Source: Planctomycetota bacterium
GTDB taxonomy: Bacteria > Planctomycetota > Planctomycetia > Pirellulales > Pirellulaceae
NCBI GenBank assembly: GCA_019347795.1
Contig: JAHWKS010000435.1
Location: 1-5,681 of the forward strand
Direction of reading: 5' to 3'
Length of the DNA stretch: 5,681 nucleotides
Shown here: piece after piece, positions 1-5,681 of the stretch
Position numbering within the stretch: position 1 is the stretch's first letter
How the letters are laid out: each line of letters opens with the position of its first letter
Position numbers and translations under genes: made by a program
The notes under the pieces: model-generated
The model's database searches: none
The model's input: the letters and a program-made list of their open reading frames with translations, nothing else
Told to the model about the DNA's origin: nothing

Positions 1-62
1 TCGTCGCGCTGGGGTGCTTGGGAATCGGCTTCGCGCTGGGCTGGAAACTGAAGATCTGGTAA
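1..62 (+). CDS. C-terminal end of an unidentified small or membrane protein (partial)
   Basis: Only the last 19 codons and a TAA stop (60-62) of this gene are inside the window; the first full codon is at 3. The visible residues begin VALGCLGIGFALGW and end KLKIW. That is one hydrophobic, Gly/Ala-rich stretch followed by a short basic tail, as at the C-terminus of a membrane-anchored protein. Almost every codon ends in G or C, matching the downstream genes and supporting real coding, although the piece is too short to be certain. The stop lies 28 bases before the transporter ATG, so it is probably the preceding gene of the same operon. I do not recognise the family. Confidence 0.5.
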   Translation, partial: VALGCLGIGFALGWKLKIW

Positions 63-82
63 CTCGCGTGAGATTGCCTTGC

Positions 83-86
83 AGGA
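83..86 (+). promoter_or_regulatory. Probable ribosome binding site for the AI-2E family transporter
   Basis: AGGA lies four bases before the ATG at 91. The spacing is short but usable, and it favours ATG 91 over the in-frame TTG at 79, which has only a weak GTGAGA upstream. Confidence 0.4.
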
Positions 87-90
87 CCCT

Positions 91-1974
91 ATGAAGCGCC
101 CAATCGAAATTGCGAAACCATCGTGGATCTTGACGCTGGCGTCGATCGCGGTGGTCGTGGCGGCCCTATATCTGGCCAAGGGGGTGCTGATTCCCCTGAC
201 GCTGGCCGTGCTGTTGAGCTTTTTGCTCAGCCCGTTGTGCGACTGGTTGGAGCGGGGGAGGCTGAGCCGAATTCCGGCGGTGCTGGTGACAGCCGCTCTG
301 GGCTTTACCGTGCTGGGCGTCGCGGGCTGGACGGCGGCCGTTCAGATGAGCCATCTGGCCCCCAAGATCCCCCAATACCAGGACAATCTCGAGGCCAAGC
401 TCCAGTCGGTGAATTCGTACGCCGCCGGCGCCTTGAGCATGTTCAGCAAAACCGCGGAGAGCGTGGACGAGGCGGTGTCGCCGGCGGAAGAAGTCCAGGC
501 GGCGCGGGGAACGTCGGAATTTCCGTTCTCGGTCCGCGTGCTTTCCTCGCCGGCGAGCCCGCTGCAGGTCTTCGGCGGCATGTTCGGCACGCTGCTCGAG
601 GTGCTGGGAACCACCGGCATCGTTGTCGTGCTCGTGGTGTTCTTCCTCATCCGCCGAGAAGATCTGCGCGACCGCTTCATCCGGCTCGTGGGAGCAGACC
701 ACGCAACCTTGACCACGCAGATGCTGGAAGACGCCGGCGCGCGGGTCAGCCGCTACCTCTCGATGCTCTTCGTCATCAACGCCACGTATGGCGTCGCCGT
801 CGGCCTCGGGTTGTCGCTGATCGGCGTTCCCAGCGCCATCCTGTGGGGCATCCTGGCCGCGGTCTTGCGGTTCATCCCCTACATCGGACCCTGGATTGCC
901 GCCGCTATGCCGATCGGCCTGGCGATGGCGATCTCAACGGGCTGGACCGCGCCGCTCCTCACGATTGCGCTCTTCGTGGTCCTGGAGTTAATCAGCAACA
1001 ACGTGATGGAGCCTTGGCTCTATGGGAAGAAGACCGGCGTCTCAGCGGTGGCGGTTCTGGTGGCGGCGGTGTTCTGGATGTGGTTGTGGGGACCGGTAGG
1101 ACTCTTGCTGGCGACCCCGCTTACCGTGTGCCTGTTGGTGGTCGGCAAGCACATTCCCGATCTCTCCTTCCTGAACACGCTGCTGGGGACCGACCCGGTG
1201 TTTGAGCCGAAGAACCGCATCTACCAGCGTTTGCTGGCGGGAGATCAGGAAGAGGCCGTCGATCTGCTCGACGAGTACCTCAGGCGTCAGCCGCTGGCGG
1301 AAGTCTACGACACGGTGCTCATCCCGGCGTTGGCCTTGGCCGAGACGCATTGGCAACTCGGCGAATTGAACGACGCCAAGCACAAGTTCATCATGCAGAG
1401 CCTCAAAGAGATGCTTCAAGACCGGGGAGAGCGGCGGCAGGAAAAGCAGGCGCAGCAGGACGCCGATCAGACCAGCCCTGCGCCCGAAGCCGACGATGAG
1501 TTCCCCCTTGCCGCTCGGACTCAGTCGCGGCGCCTCAACATTCTCTGCCTGCCGGCCCGGAGCGAAGCGGATGAAATCGCGGCGCTCTTGCTGGCGCAGA
1601 TCCTGGAGTCGAGTGATTGTCTGGTGCAGGCCCTTCCAGCAACGTCCACCGCCGGCGAAATGGCCGATCTGGTGGAGCGGCGCCAACCCGACGTGGTTTG
1701 CATCTCCGCCACGCCTCCCGCCGCGGTGATGCACGCGGGTTACCTGTGCCGGCAGCTTCGCAACCGCTTTCCCCACTTGAGTCTGGTCGTGGGATTGTGG
1801 GACGCACAAGGAGACCTGAGCAAGTCCAGAGAACGCATCGGTTGCAGCGCCGCCGTGGCCGCGACGCTGGCGGCGGCGCAAGTGCACATCCGCCAAATGG
1901 CGCCCGCCCTGCCGCGGAGGGAACAGCATGCGCCGTCCGAGACCACTCAACCTGTCGAGACGGGGGCCATCTAG
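91..1974 (+). CDS. AI-2E family transporter with C-terminal cobalamin-binding-like extension
   Basis: A 627-residue inner-membrane permease of the AI-2E/PerM family (PF01594). Members are implicated in export of autoinducer-2 or other small solutes or ions; the substrate here cannot be read from sequence. Hydrophobic segments lie at about 12-29, 31-50 and 61-84. A soluble loop spans about 85-160, and more membrane segments lie at about 164-187 and 225-352. Family hallmarks are FIPYIGPWIA (261-270) and ISNNVMEPWLYGKKTG (301-316), then a Trp/Gly-rich helix and LLLATPL (338-344). The family is usually about 350-400 residues; this one has about 270 more. Residues 373-445 form a helical region with IPALALAETHWQLGEL (411-426), like the cap of B12-binding modules. 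A charged linker follows at 446-478, then an alpha/beta Rossmann-like domain at 481-600. The B12 DxHxxG position reads EADEIA (492-497), so the axial His is absent and cobalamin binding is doubtful. ATG 91 is preferred to TTG 79 because of the AGGA upstream. It is probably co-transcribed with the kinase. Confidence 0.92.
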   Translation: MKRPIEIAKPSWILTLASIAVVVAALYLAKGVLIPLTLAVLLSFLLSPLCDWLERGRLSRIPAVLVTAALGFTVLGVAGWTAAVQMSHLAPKIPQYQDNLEAKLQSVNSYAAGALSMFSKTAESVDEAVSPAEEVQAARGTSEFPFSVRVLSSPASPLQVFGGMFGTLLEVLGTTGIVVVLVVFFLIRREDLRDRFIRLVGADHATLTTQMLEDAGARVSRYLSMLFVINATYGVAVGLGLSLIGVPSAILWGILAAVLRFIPYIGPWIAAAMPIGLAMAISTGWTAPLLTIALFVVLELISNNVMEPWLYGKKTGVSAVAVLVAAVFWMWLWGPVGLLLATPLTVCLLVVGKHIPDLSFLNTLLGTDPVFEPKNRIYQRLLAGDQEEAVDLLDEYLRRQPLAEVYDTVLIPALALAETHWQLGELNDAKHKFIMQSLKEMLQDRGERRQEKQAQQDADQTSPAPEADDEFPLAARTQSRRLNILCLPARSEADEIAALLLAQILESSDCLVQALPATSTAGEMADLVERRQPDVVCISATPPAAVMHAGYLCRQLRNRFPHLSLVVGLWDAQGDLSKSRERIGCSAAVAATLAAAQVHIRQMAPALPRREQHAPSETTQPVETGAI

Positions 1975-1987
1975 TGCTTGAAAACTT

Positions 1988-1995
1988 GGAAGGGA
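1988..1995 (+). promoter_or_regulatory. Ribosome binding site deciding the kinase start
   Basis: GGAAGGGA sits eight bases before ATG 2004, a strong Shine-Dalgarno match at ideal spacing. It supports ATG 2004 over the in-frame GTG at 1974, which overlaps the transporter stop in TAGTG. Confidence 0.7.
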
Positions 1996-2003
1996 TCTAT
2001 TCC

Positions 2004-2960
2004 ATGACTAGCGAAGCTGCAAACGCCTTGCCGGATGAGAATCTCATTCGGCGTCCGGCAGCCTCCTCAAGCCGCGCCGAAGAGGCCAGCGCCCGTTCGC
2101 CGACCGAGGGGGCGGCGTTGTTGATCAAGGAATGCCTGCGACGCACGGCGGCCGCCGAAGAGGCTCGGATCCGTGCGGAGGCGAACGCGGCGAACGCCCG
2201 CGCTGCAGACGGCGGCCGGGATAATCGCGAGAGGAAAGACGCCGATCGGCGGAACACGGAGTCGATGTCCGTTCTCGCCCACGAGCTGCGCAGTCCGCTG
2301 GCGGCCATCCGGTATGCCGTGGCCGTGATGCGGCGGGGTTGCAGGAATGAGGCCGCCGTCCACTCCGTGCAAGACGCCATCGACAACCAGGTGACGCTCA
2401 TGCTGCGTTTGGTGGACGATCTCTCCGAGGTTTCCCGTGCCGCGAACGGGAAAATCCACTTGGAGCGGGCGCCATTGGACCTTGCGGCCTTGGTTCGCGA
2501 CGCCGCGGAAACGAGCCGCCCCTCGGTGGAGGCCCGAAAGCACCGCTTGACCGTCCGCGTGCCGCAAGAGCCGCTCCCGGTGAATGCCGACCGCCTTCGG
2601 CTCTCCCAGGTGCTGACCAATCTTCTCAACAACGCCGCCAAGTACACGCCCCCCGGAGGCGCGCTCTCGCTATCCGCAGAGCGCGAGGAAGACGAAGCCG
2701 TGGTACGCGTGTGCGATAACGGAGTGGGAATTTCCGCCGAGACGCTGCCCAGGATCTTCGACATGTTCATGCAGGTGGATCAATCGCTCGGGTTATCGCA
2801 GGGAGGACTGGGAATCGGCCTGACGCTGGTGCAACGCTTCGTGGAAATGCACGGCGGCAGCGTCCACGCCGCCAGCGGCGGAGCGAACTGTGGAAGCGAG
2901 TTTACGGTCCGTCTGCCGCTCCTGCTCGCTTCCCGCATAACCCTAGGAGATTGCCAGTGA
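2004..2960 (+). CDS. Soluble sensor histidine kinase (HisKA-HATPase)
   Basis: A 318-residue two-component histidine kinase that should autophosphorylate on His93 and pass the phosphate to a response regulator not found in this window. Residues 1-85 are polar, rich in Ala, Arg and Glu, and look helical or coiled-coil from about 37. There is no signal peptide, membrane helix, PAS, GAF or HAMP. The HisKA dimerisation domain (about 85-150) carries the H-box LAHELRSPLAAIR (91-103). The HATPase_c domain (about 195-307) has the N-box NLLNNAAKYT (206-215), G1 box DNGVGI (238-243), F box IFDMFMQVD (251-259) and G2 box GGLGIGLTL (267-275). All catalytic boxes look intact, so an active enzyme is expected. 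The protein is shorter than most kinases because it lacks a sensor and carries no receiver domain. It starts 29 bases after the transporter stop, which suggests co-expression. What it senses is unknown; a partner protein such as the transporter tail could supply input (inference). Confidence 0.93.
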   Translation: MTSEAANALPDENLIRRPAASSSRAEEASARSPTEGAALLIKECLRRTAAAEEARIRAEANAANARAADGGRDNRERKDADRRNTESMSVLAHELRSPLAAIRYAVAVMRRGCRNEAAVHSVQDAIDNQVTLMLRLVDDLSEVSRAANGKIHLERAPLDLAALVRDAAETSRPSVEARKHRLTVRVPQEPLPVNADRLRLSQVLTNLLNNAAKYTPPGGALSLSAEREEDEAVVRVCDNGVGISAETLPRIFDMFMQVDQSLGLSQGGLGIGLTLVQRFVEMHGGSVHAASGGANCGSEFTVRLPLLLASRITLGDCQ

Positions 2961-2977
2961 ATTACGTTGCGTCTTGC

Positions 2978-2986
2978 AGGAAGGAG
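2978..2986 (+). promoter_or_regulatory. Shine-Dalgarno-like AGGAAGGAG with long spacing
   Basis: A near-perfect anti-16S match, but 13 bases before TTG 3000 and 16 before ATG 3003, longer than usual. It still marks translation initiation for the downstream phosphatase gene. An in-frame TGA at 2997-2999 rules out any earlier start in that frame. Confidence 0.5.
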
Positions 2987-3002
2987 TCTCAGTCGGTGAT
3001 TG

Positions 3003-4535
3003 ATGGTCAAAGGTGTGGGGCGAACGGTCTTGGATCCCATGGAACTTAGTCAGACGGAGCGCGATCTGGTTCGGTTTTTTGACCTTTCGCTCGACTTGTT
3101 TTGCATCCGCAGTCTGGACGGGTCCTTCGTGCGTGTGAATACAAACTTTTTGCGGGTCCTCGGGTATACCAGCGATGAATTGCTCGCCCGCCCCTTTTTG
3201 GAATTTGTCCACCCCGAGGACAGGAGGGGGACGCAGGCGGAAATGGCGAAGCTGGCTCAGGGCTTGCCGGTGGTGATGTTCCGAAACCGGTATCGTGACG
3301 CGCAGGGAGCGTACCACTGGTTGGAATGGATGAGTACGCCCATCCCGGAGGAGAACACGGTTTTCGCCGTCGCGCGGGATGTGTCGCAGCAAGTCCGGAT
3401 CGAGCAGGAGCTGATAGCGCGCGAACAGCGCGAACGCGCCATTTTAGAGAACACCTCGGCCGTCATTTACGTGAAAGGGCCGGATGGCCGGTACCAATAC
3501 GTGAACCAGCAGTTCGCCGACCGCTTCGGCCTGGAGCGGACCGCGGTGATCGGCAAATCGGACCACGATCTCTTTCCTCGGAAGATGGCCGACGAATTCC
3601 GAAAGAACGACCGGCGGGTCATGGAATCCCGAGAAGTCATCAGCATTCAAGAATCCGCTCCCCACGCCGACGGCGAACGCACGTACATTTCCGTCAAGTT
3701 CCCCTTGCTTAACAGCGGGGGAAGCGTGGAGGCGGTGGCCGGCATTTCGACGGATATCACCGACCAGATTCGCGCTCGGGAAATGGACGGGGAACTGCAG
3801 TTCGCCCAGGTCTTCCAACAGAAGCTTTATCCGGCTACGAATCTCGTGGTCCCCGGCGTCGAAGTGGCCGGCGCGGCGGTTCCCGCCGCCACCGTTAGCG
3901 GCGATTACTTCGATTACTTCCTGCGCGACGACGGACGGGTGGTGATCGCCGTGGGCGACGTGGCCGGGCACGGCTTTGGCGCCGCCATGGAAATGGTGGA
4001 GGTGCGCACCGTTCTGCGGTTGCTGTTGCGCGGCGCCGGCACGCTGCAAAACGCTATGGAGGAGCTTAACCGCTGGCTCTGCACCGATCTGGAGAATTGT
4101 AATTTCGTGACGCTGCTCTTGGCGGAGATCGACACGCGCCGCCGTGAACTTCACTACATCGGCGCCGGTCACGATGCGTTCCTGTGGAAGTCCCAGGGCG
4201 AACCAAGGAATCTCCCAAGCACGGGCCTGGCCTTGGGAATCGAGCCCTCCGCATGCTTTGCCGCATCGCCGCCGGTTCGCCTGGCCGAGGGAGATCTCCT
4301 GACGTTCTTCACCGATGGGCTGACCGACGCGACGAACGCTTCCGGCGAGCGATTCGGCGCCCGGCGCCTGAGGGAGACTCTCGGCGGGCATCGCCACGAG
4401 CCTCCTCAGGCGCTCCTGGAGAGCTTGTTCGCAGCGGTTCGCCGATTCACCAACGGACAACCGATTCCCGACGACATGACCGCCGTATTCGCGAAAGTGA
4501 TGGAAACCTCGGACGCTGAGAAGCGATCCGGCTAA
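3003..4535 (+). CDS. PAS-PAS-SpoIIE (RsbU-like) serine phosphatase
   Basis: A 510-residue cytoplasmic protein with two sensory domains and a PP2C-type phosphatase (SpoIIE, PF07228). Relatives dephosphorylate a serine or threonine of a STAS anti-sigma-factor antagonist in partner-switching control of sigma factors. PAS1 spans about 22-130 and includes [14 protein letters not shown] (27-40) and a PAC-like end at [12 protein letters not shown]2 spans about 145-256 and ends [10 protein letters not shown] helical linker with [12 protein letters not shown] (266-277) leads to the phosphatase domain, about 285-500. Metal-binding motifs are all present: SGDYFD (299-304, often GGDYYD), [12 protein letters not shown] (318-329), FTDGLTDA (436-443) and PDDMTAVF (489-496). 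Catalytic activity is therefore expected. There is no membrane segment and no receiver domain, so input probably comes through the PAS domains; no heme or flavin ligand can be assigned. Possible starts are TTG 3000, ATG 3003 and ATG 3039; I chose 3003, and any of the three leaves both PAS domains intact. The neighbouring kinase suggests a shared signalling route, but no STAS or anti-sigma partner is visible. Confidence 0.93.
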   Translation: MVKGVGRTVLDPMELSQTERDLVRFFDLSLDLFCIRSLDGSFVRVNTNFLRVLGYTSDELLARPFLEFVHPEDRRGTQAEMAKLAQGLPVVMFRNRYRDAQGAYHWLEWMSTPIPEENTVFAVARDVSQQVRIEQELIAREQRERAILENTSAVIYVKGPDGRYQYVNQQFADRFGLERTAVIGKSDHDLFPRKMADEFRKNDRRVMESREVISIQESAPHADGERTYISVKFPLLNSGGSVEAVAGISTDITDQIRAREMDGELQFAQVFQQKLYPATNLVVPGVEVAGAAVPAATVSGDYFDYFLRDDGRVVIAVGDVAGHGFGAAMEMVEVRTVLRLLLRGAGTLQNAMEELNRWLCTDLENCNFVTLLLAEIDTRRRELHYIGAGHDAFLWKSQGEPRNLPSTGLALGIEPSACFAASPPVRLAEGDLLTFFTDGLTDATNASGERFGARRLRETLGGHRHEPPQALLESLFAAVRRFTNGQPIPDDMTAVFAKVMETSDAEKRSG

Positions 4536-4539
4536 CTTT

Positions 4540-4544
4540 AGGAG
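4540..4544 (+). promoter_or_regulatory. Ribosome binding site for the glycosyltransferase
   Basis: AGGAG lies eight bases before ATG 4553, within the 17-base gap after the phosphatase stop. It fixes this ATG as the start. Confidence 0.7.
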
Positions 4545-4552
4545 CACAGCAC

Positions 4553-5681
4553 ATGCAACCTACTCGACCTCTTTTCGTCTCGACCTATCCGCCGGAGGAG
4601 TGCGGGTTGGCGACGTTCACCAGGGATTCCGCCGATGCGGTCGATTCCGCGGCGTCCCGTACCGTCTCGTCGATTGCCGCGATTCAGAAGACGCCGACGC
4701 TCCAGTATGCCGATCCGCGAGTGGCGCACATCATCGACAACCGTCGCCCCGACGCCTATCGCTTCGCCGCCGAGGCGATCAACGAGGGCCCCTGCGACGT
4801 GGTCAGCTTGCAGCACGAGTTCGGCCTCTACCCCGATGAATGGGGCAAGCGAGTGTTGGACCTGACGGACAACTGCCGCAAGCCCCTGGTGACCACCTTC
4901 CACACGCTGATGACCGAGCCGGCCGCGCTGCCGCGGCGCTTGATCCAAACGATTGCGAACCGCAGCCAGGGAGTCGTCGTGATGACCGAAGTCGCCGCGC
5001 AGCTATTGGCCGGCAAGTACGGCGTATCCGGCCCCAAAGTGCAAGTGATTCCCCACGGCGTGCCGGAAGTCCCCTTCGAGCGCGACGAGACGCTCAAGGC
5101 GCGACTGGGCCTCGCCGGGCGCAAGGTGCTTTGCACGTTCGGGCTGATCAATCGCGGGAAAGGACTGGAAAGCATGATCGAGGCCATGCCGCAGATCGTG
5201 GCCGCCTATCCCGAGGCGGTGTACGTGATCGTGGGCGCCACGCACCCGCAGGTCAAGCGCCACGAGGGGGAGGTTTACCGGGAAAGCCTGATCGAAAAGG
5301 CGAACGCCCTGGGGGTCGGCGCCCACGTGCGTTTCGTCAATCGATATCTCAGCCTGCCCGAGTTGTTGCAGCACCTGCAAGCTTGCGATGTCTACGTGAC
5401 GCCGTATCCGGGAAAGGACCAGATCGCCAGCGGGACCTTGGCCTACGCCTTGGCGGCAGGAGGGGCGGTGGTCAGCACCCCTTACCTCTACGCTCAAGAG
5501 GTGCTGGCCGAAGGGCGGGGGCTGTTCGCAGCGTTCGGCCAAAGTGCGGACCTGGCCGAAGCCGCGCTCCGCTTCCTGAGCGACCCCGTCCTGCAAAGGG
5601 AAACCCGCCGCCGGGCCTATGATTACGCCCGGCCGATGTTCTGGTCGAACGTGGGCCGGAGGTATCGGGAGTTCTTCGAAG
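4553..5681 (+). CDS. GT4-like family glycosyltransferase (3' end outside window)
   Basis: The frame is open from ATG 4553 to the window edge, giving 376 complete codons with no stop. The product resembles GT-B fold retaining glycosyltransferases of the GT4/group 1 type, which move a sugar from a nucleotide-sugar donor to a glycan, lipid or small acceptor. The N-terminal Rossmann half begins [18 protein letters not shown] (8-25), a start typical of one GT4 subgroup, and continues with [13 protein letters not shown] (86-98) and [10 protein letters not shown] (114-123). The hinge is [11 protein letters not shown] (165-175). The donor half has [20 protein letters not shown] (194-213), YVIVGATHP (224-232) and [20 protein letters not shown] (292-311), then an [10 protein letters not shown] segment (314-323). 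The usual GT4 E-x7-E motif is not clear; this subgroup appears to have the SGTLAYA signature there. No signal peptide or membrane helix is seen. A GT4 enzyme of about 380-400 residues would end soon after the edge, but a further fused domain cannot be excluded. Donor and acceptor cannot be assigned. Confidence 0.9.
   Translation, partial: MQPTRPLFVSTYPPEECGLATFTRDSADAVDSAASRTVSSIAAIQKTPTLQYADPRVAHIIDNRRPDAYRFAAEAINEGPCDVVSLQHEFGLYPDEWGKRVLDLTDNCRKPLVTTFHTLMTEPAALPRRLIQTIANRSQGVVVMTEVAAQLLAGKYGVSGPKVQVIPHGVPEVPFERDETLKARLGLAGRKVLCTFGLINRGKGLESMIEAMPQIVAAYPEAVYVIVGATHPQVKRHEGEVYRESLIEKANALGVGAHVRFVNRYLSLPELLQHLQACDVYVTPYPGKDQIASGTLAYALAAGGAVVSTPYLYAQEVLAEGRGLFAAFGQSADLAEAALRFLSDPVLQRETRRRAYDYARPMFWSNVGRRYREFFE

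Noticed and set aside
123..1205. Plus-strand open frame of 360 codons overlapping the transporter
   Set aside because: Composition is dominated by Gly, Arg and Ala, typical of a GC-rich shadow, while the overlapping frame encodes clear AI-2E family motifs.
1042..1950. Antisense open frame of 302 codons opposite the transporter
   Set aside because: Rich in Arg, Gly, His and Gln with no domain signature; it mirrors the real codon bias of the plus-strand gene.
1617..2003. Upstream extension of the kinase reading frame into the transporter gene
   Set aside because: The extension translates to Arg/Gly-rich noise and overlaps the conserved C-terminal domain of the transporter; ATG 2004 has a strong ribosome site.
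2961..3002. Possible terminator or internal promoter in the largest gap
   Set aside because: No stem-loop with a T run and no convincing -35/-10 pair could be seen in 42 bases.
2957..3049. Possible 30-residue leader peptide starting at GTG 2957
   Set aside because: No ribosome site at suitable distance, no recognisable peptide character, and it merely reads through the start region of the phosphatase gene in another frame.
3444..4547. Long antisense open frame (367 codons) opposite the phosphatase gene
   Set aside because: The translation has no recognisable motif, and the plus strand encodes an intact PAS-SpoIIE protein with all catalytic residues. Long antisense frames are common in GC-rich DNA.
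4840..5622. Plus-strand open frame of 260 codons inside the glycosyltransferase
   Set aside because: Low-complexity Arg/Gly/Ala translation; the frame starting at 4553 carries coherent glycosyltransferase motifs through the whole span.

Overview
The window is GC-rich bacterial DNA carrying four same-strand genes plus the tail of a fifth. They are separated by only 17 to 42 bases with no visible terminator, so it reads as one operon that runs off both ends. The strongly G/C-biased third codon positions and the gene types (a long AI-2E-family permease, a cytoplasmic histidine kinase, a PAS-PAS-SpoIIE phosphatase, a GT4 glycosyltransferase) would fit a Planctomycetota- or Acidobacteriota-like environmental bacterium. 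That taxonomic guess is weak because no rRNA or other marker is present.

Layout: 1-62 holds the last codons of an unidentified, probably membrane-anchored protein. 91-1974 encodes an AI-2E family (PF01594) permease whose cytoplasmic C-terminus carries about 270 extra residues resembling a helical cap plus a cobalamin-binding-like Rossmann domain, with the key His of the B12 motif replaced. 2004-2960 encodes a soluble histidine kinase with complete H, N, G1, F and G2 boxes but no recognisable sensor or membrane segment. 3003-4535 encodes a protein with two PAS domains followed by a SpoIIE/RsbU-type PP2C phosphatase domain whose metal-binding aspartates are all present. 4553 to the end encodes a GT4-like glycosyltransferase, open at the window edge.

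How they may work together (inference): the kinase and the PAS-phosphatase are signalling proteins, and neither has its usual partner (receiver domain, STAS anti-sigma antagonist, anti-sigma kinase) within the window. The permease's cytoplasmic module could be the input that the sensorless kinase lacks, and the glycosyltransferase may be one output, making a cell-envelope glycan or a soluble glycoside. No mobile element, CRISPR array, tRNA, rRNA or long non-coding stretch was found. All gaps are under 50 bases. The most unusual item is the transporter with the degenerate corrinoid-binding-like tail beside a sensorless kinase.
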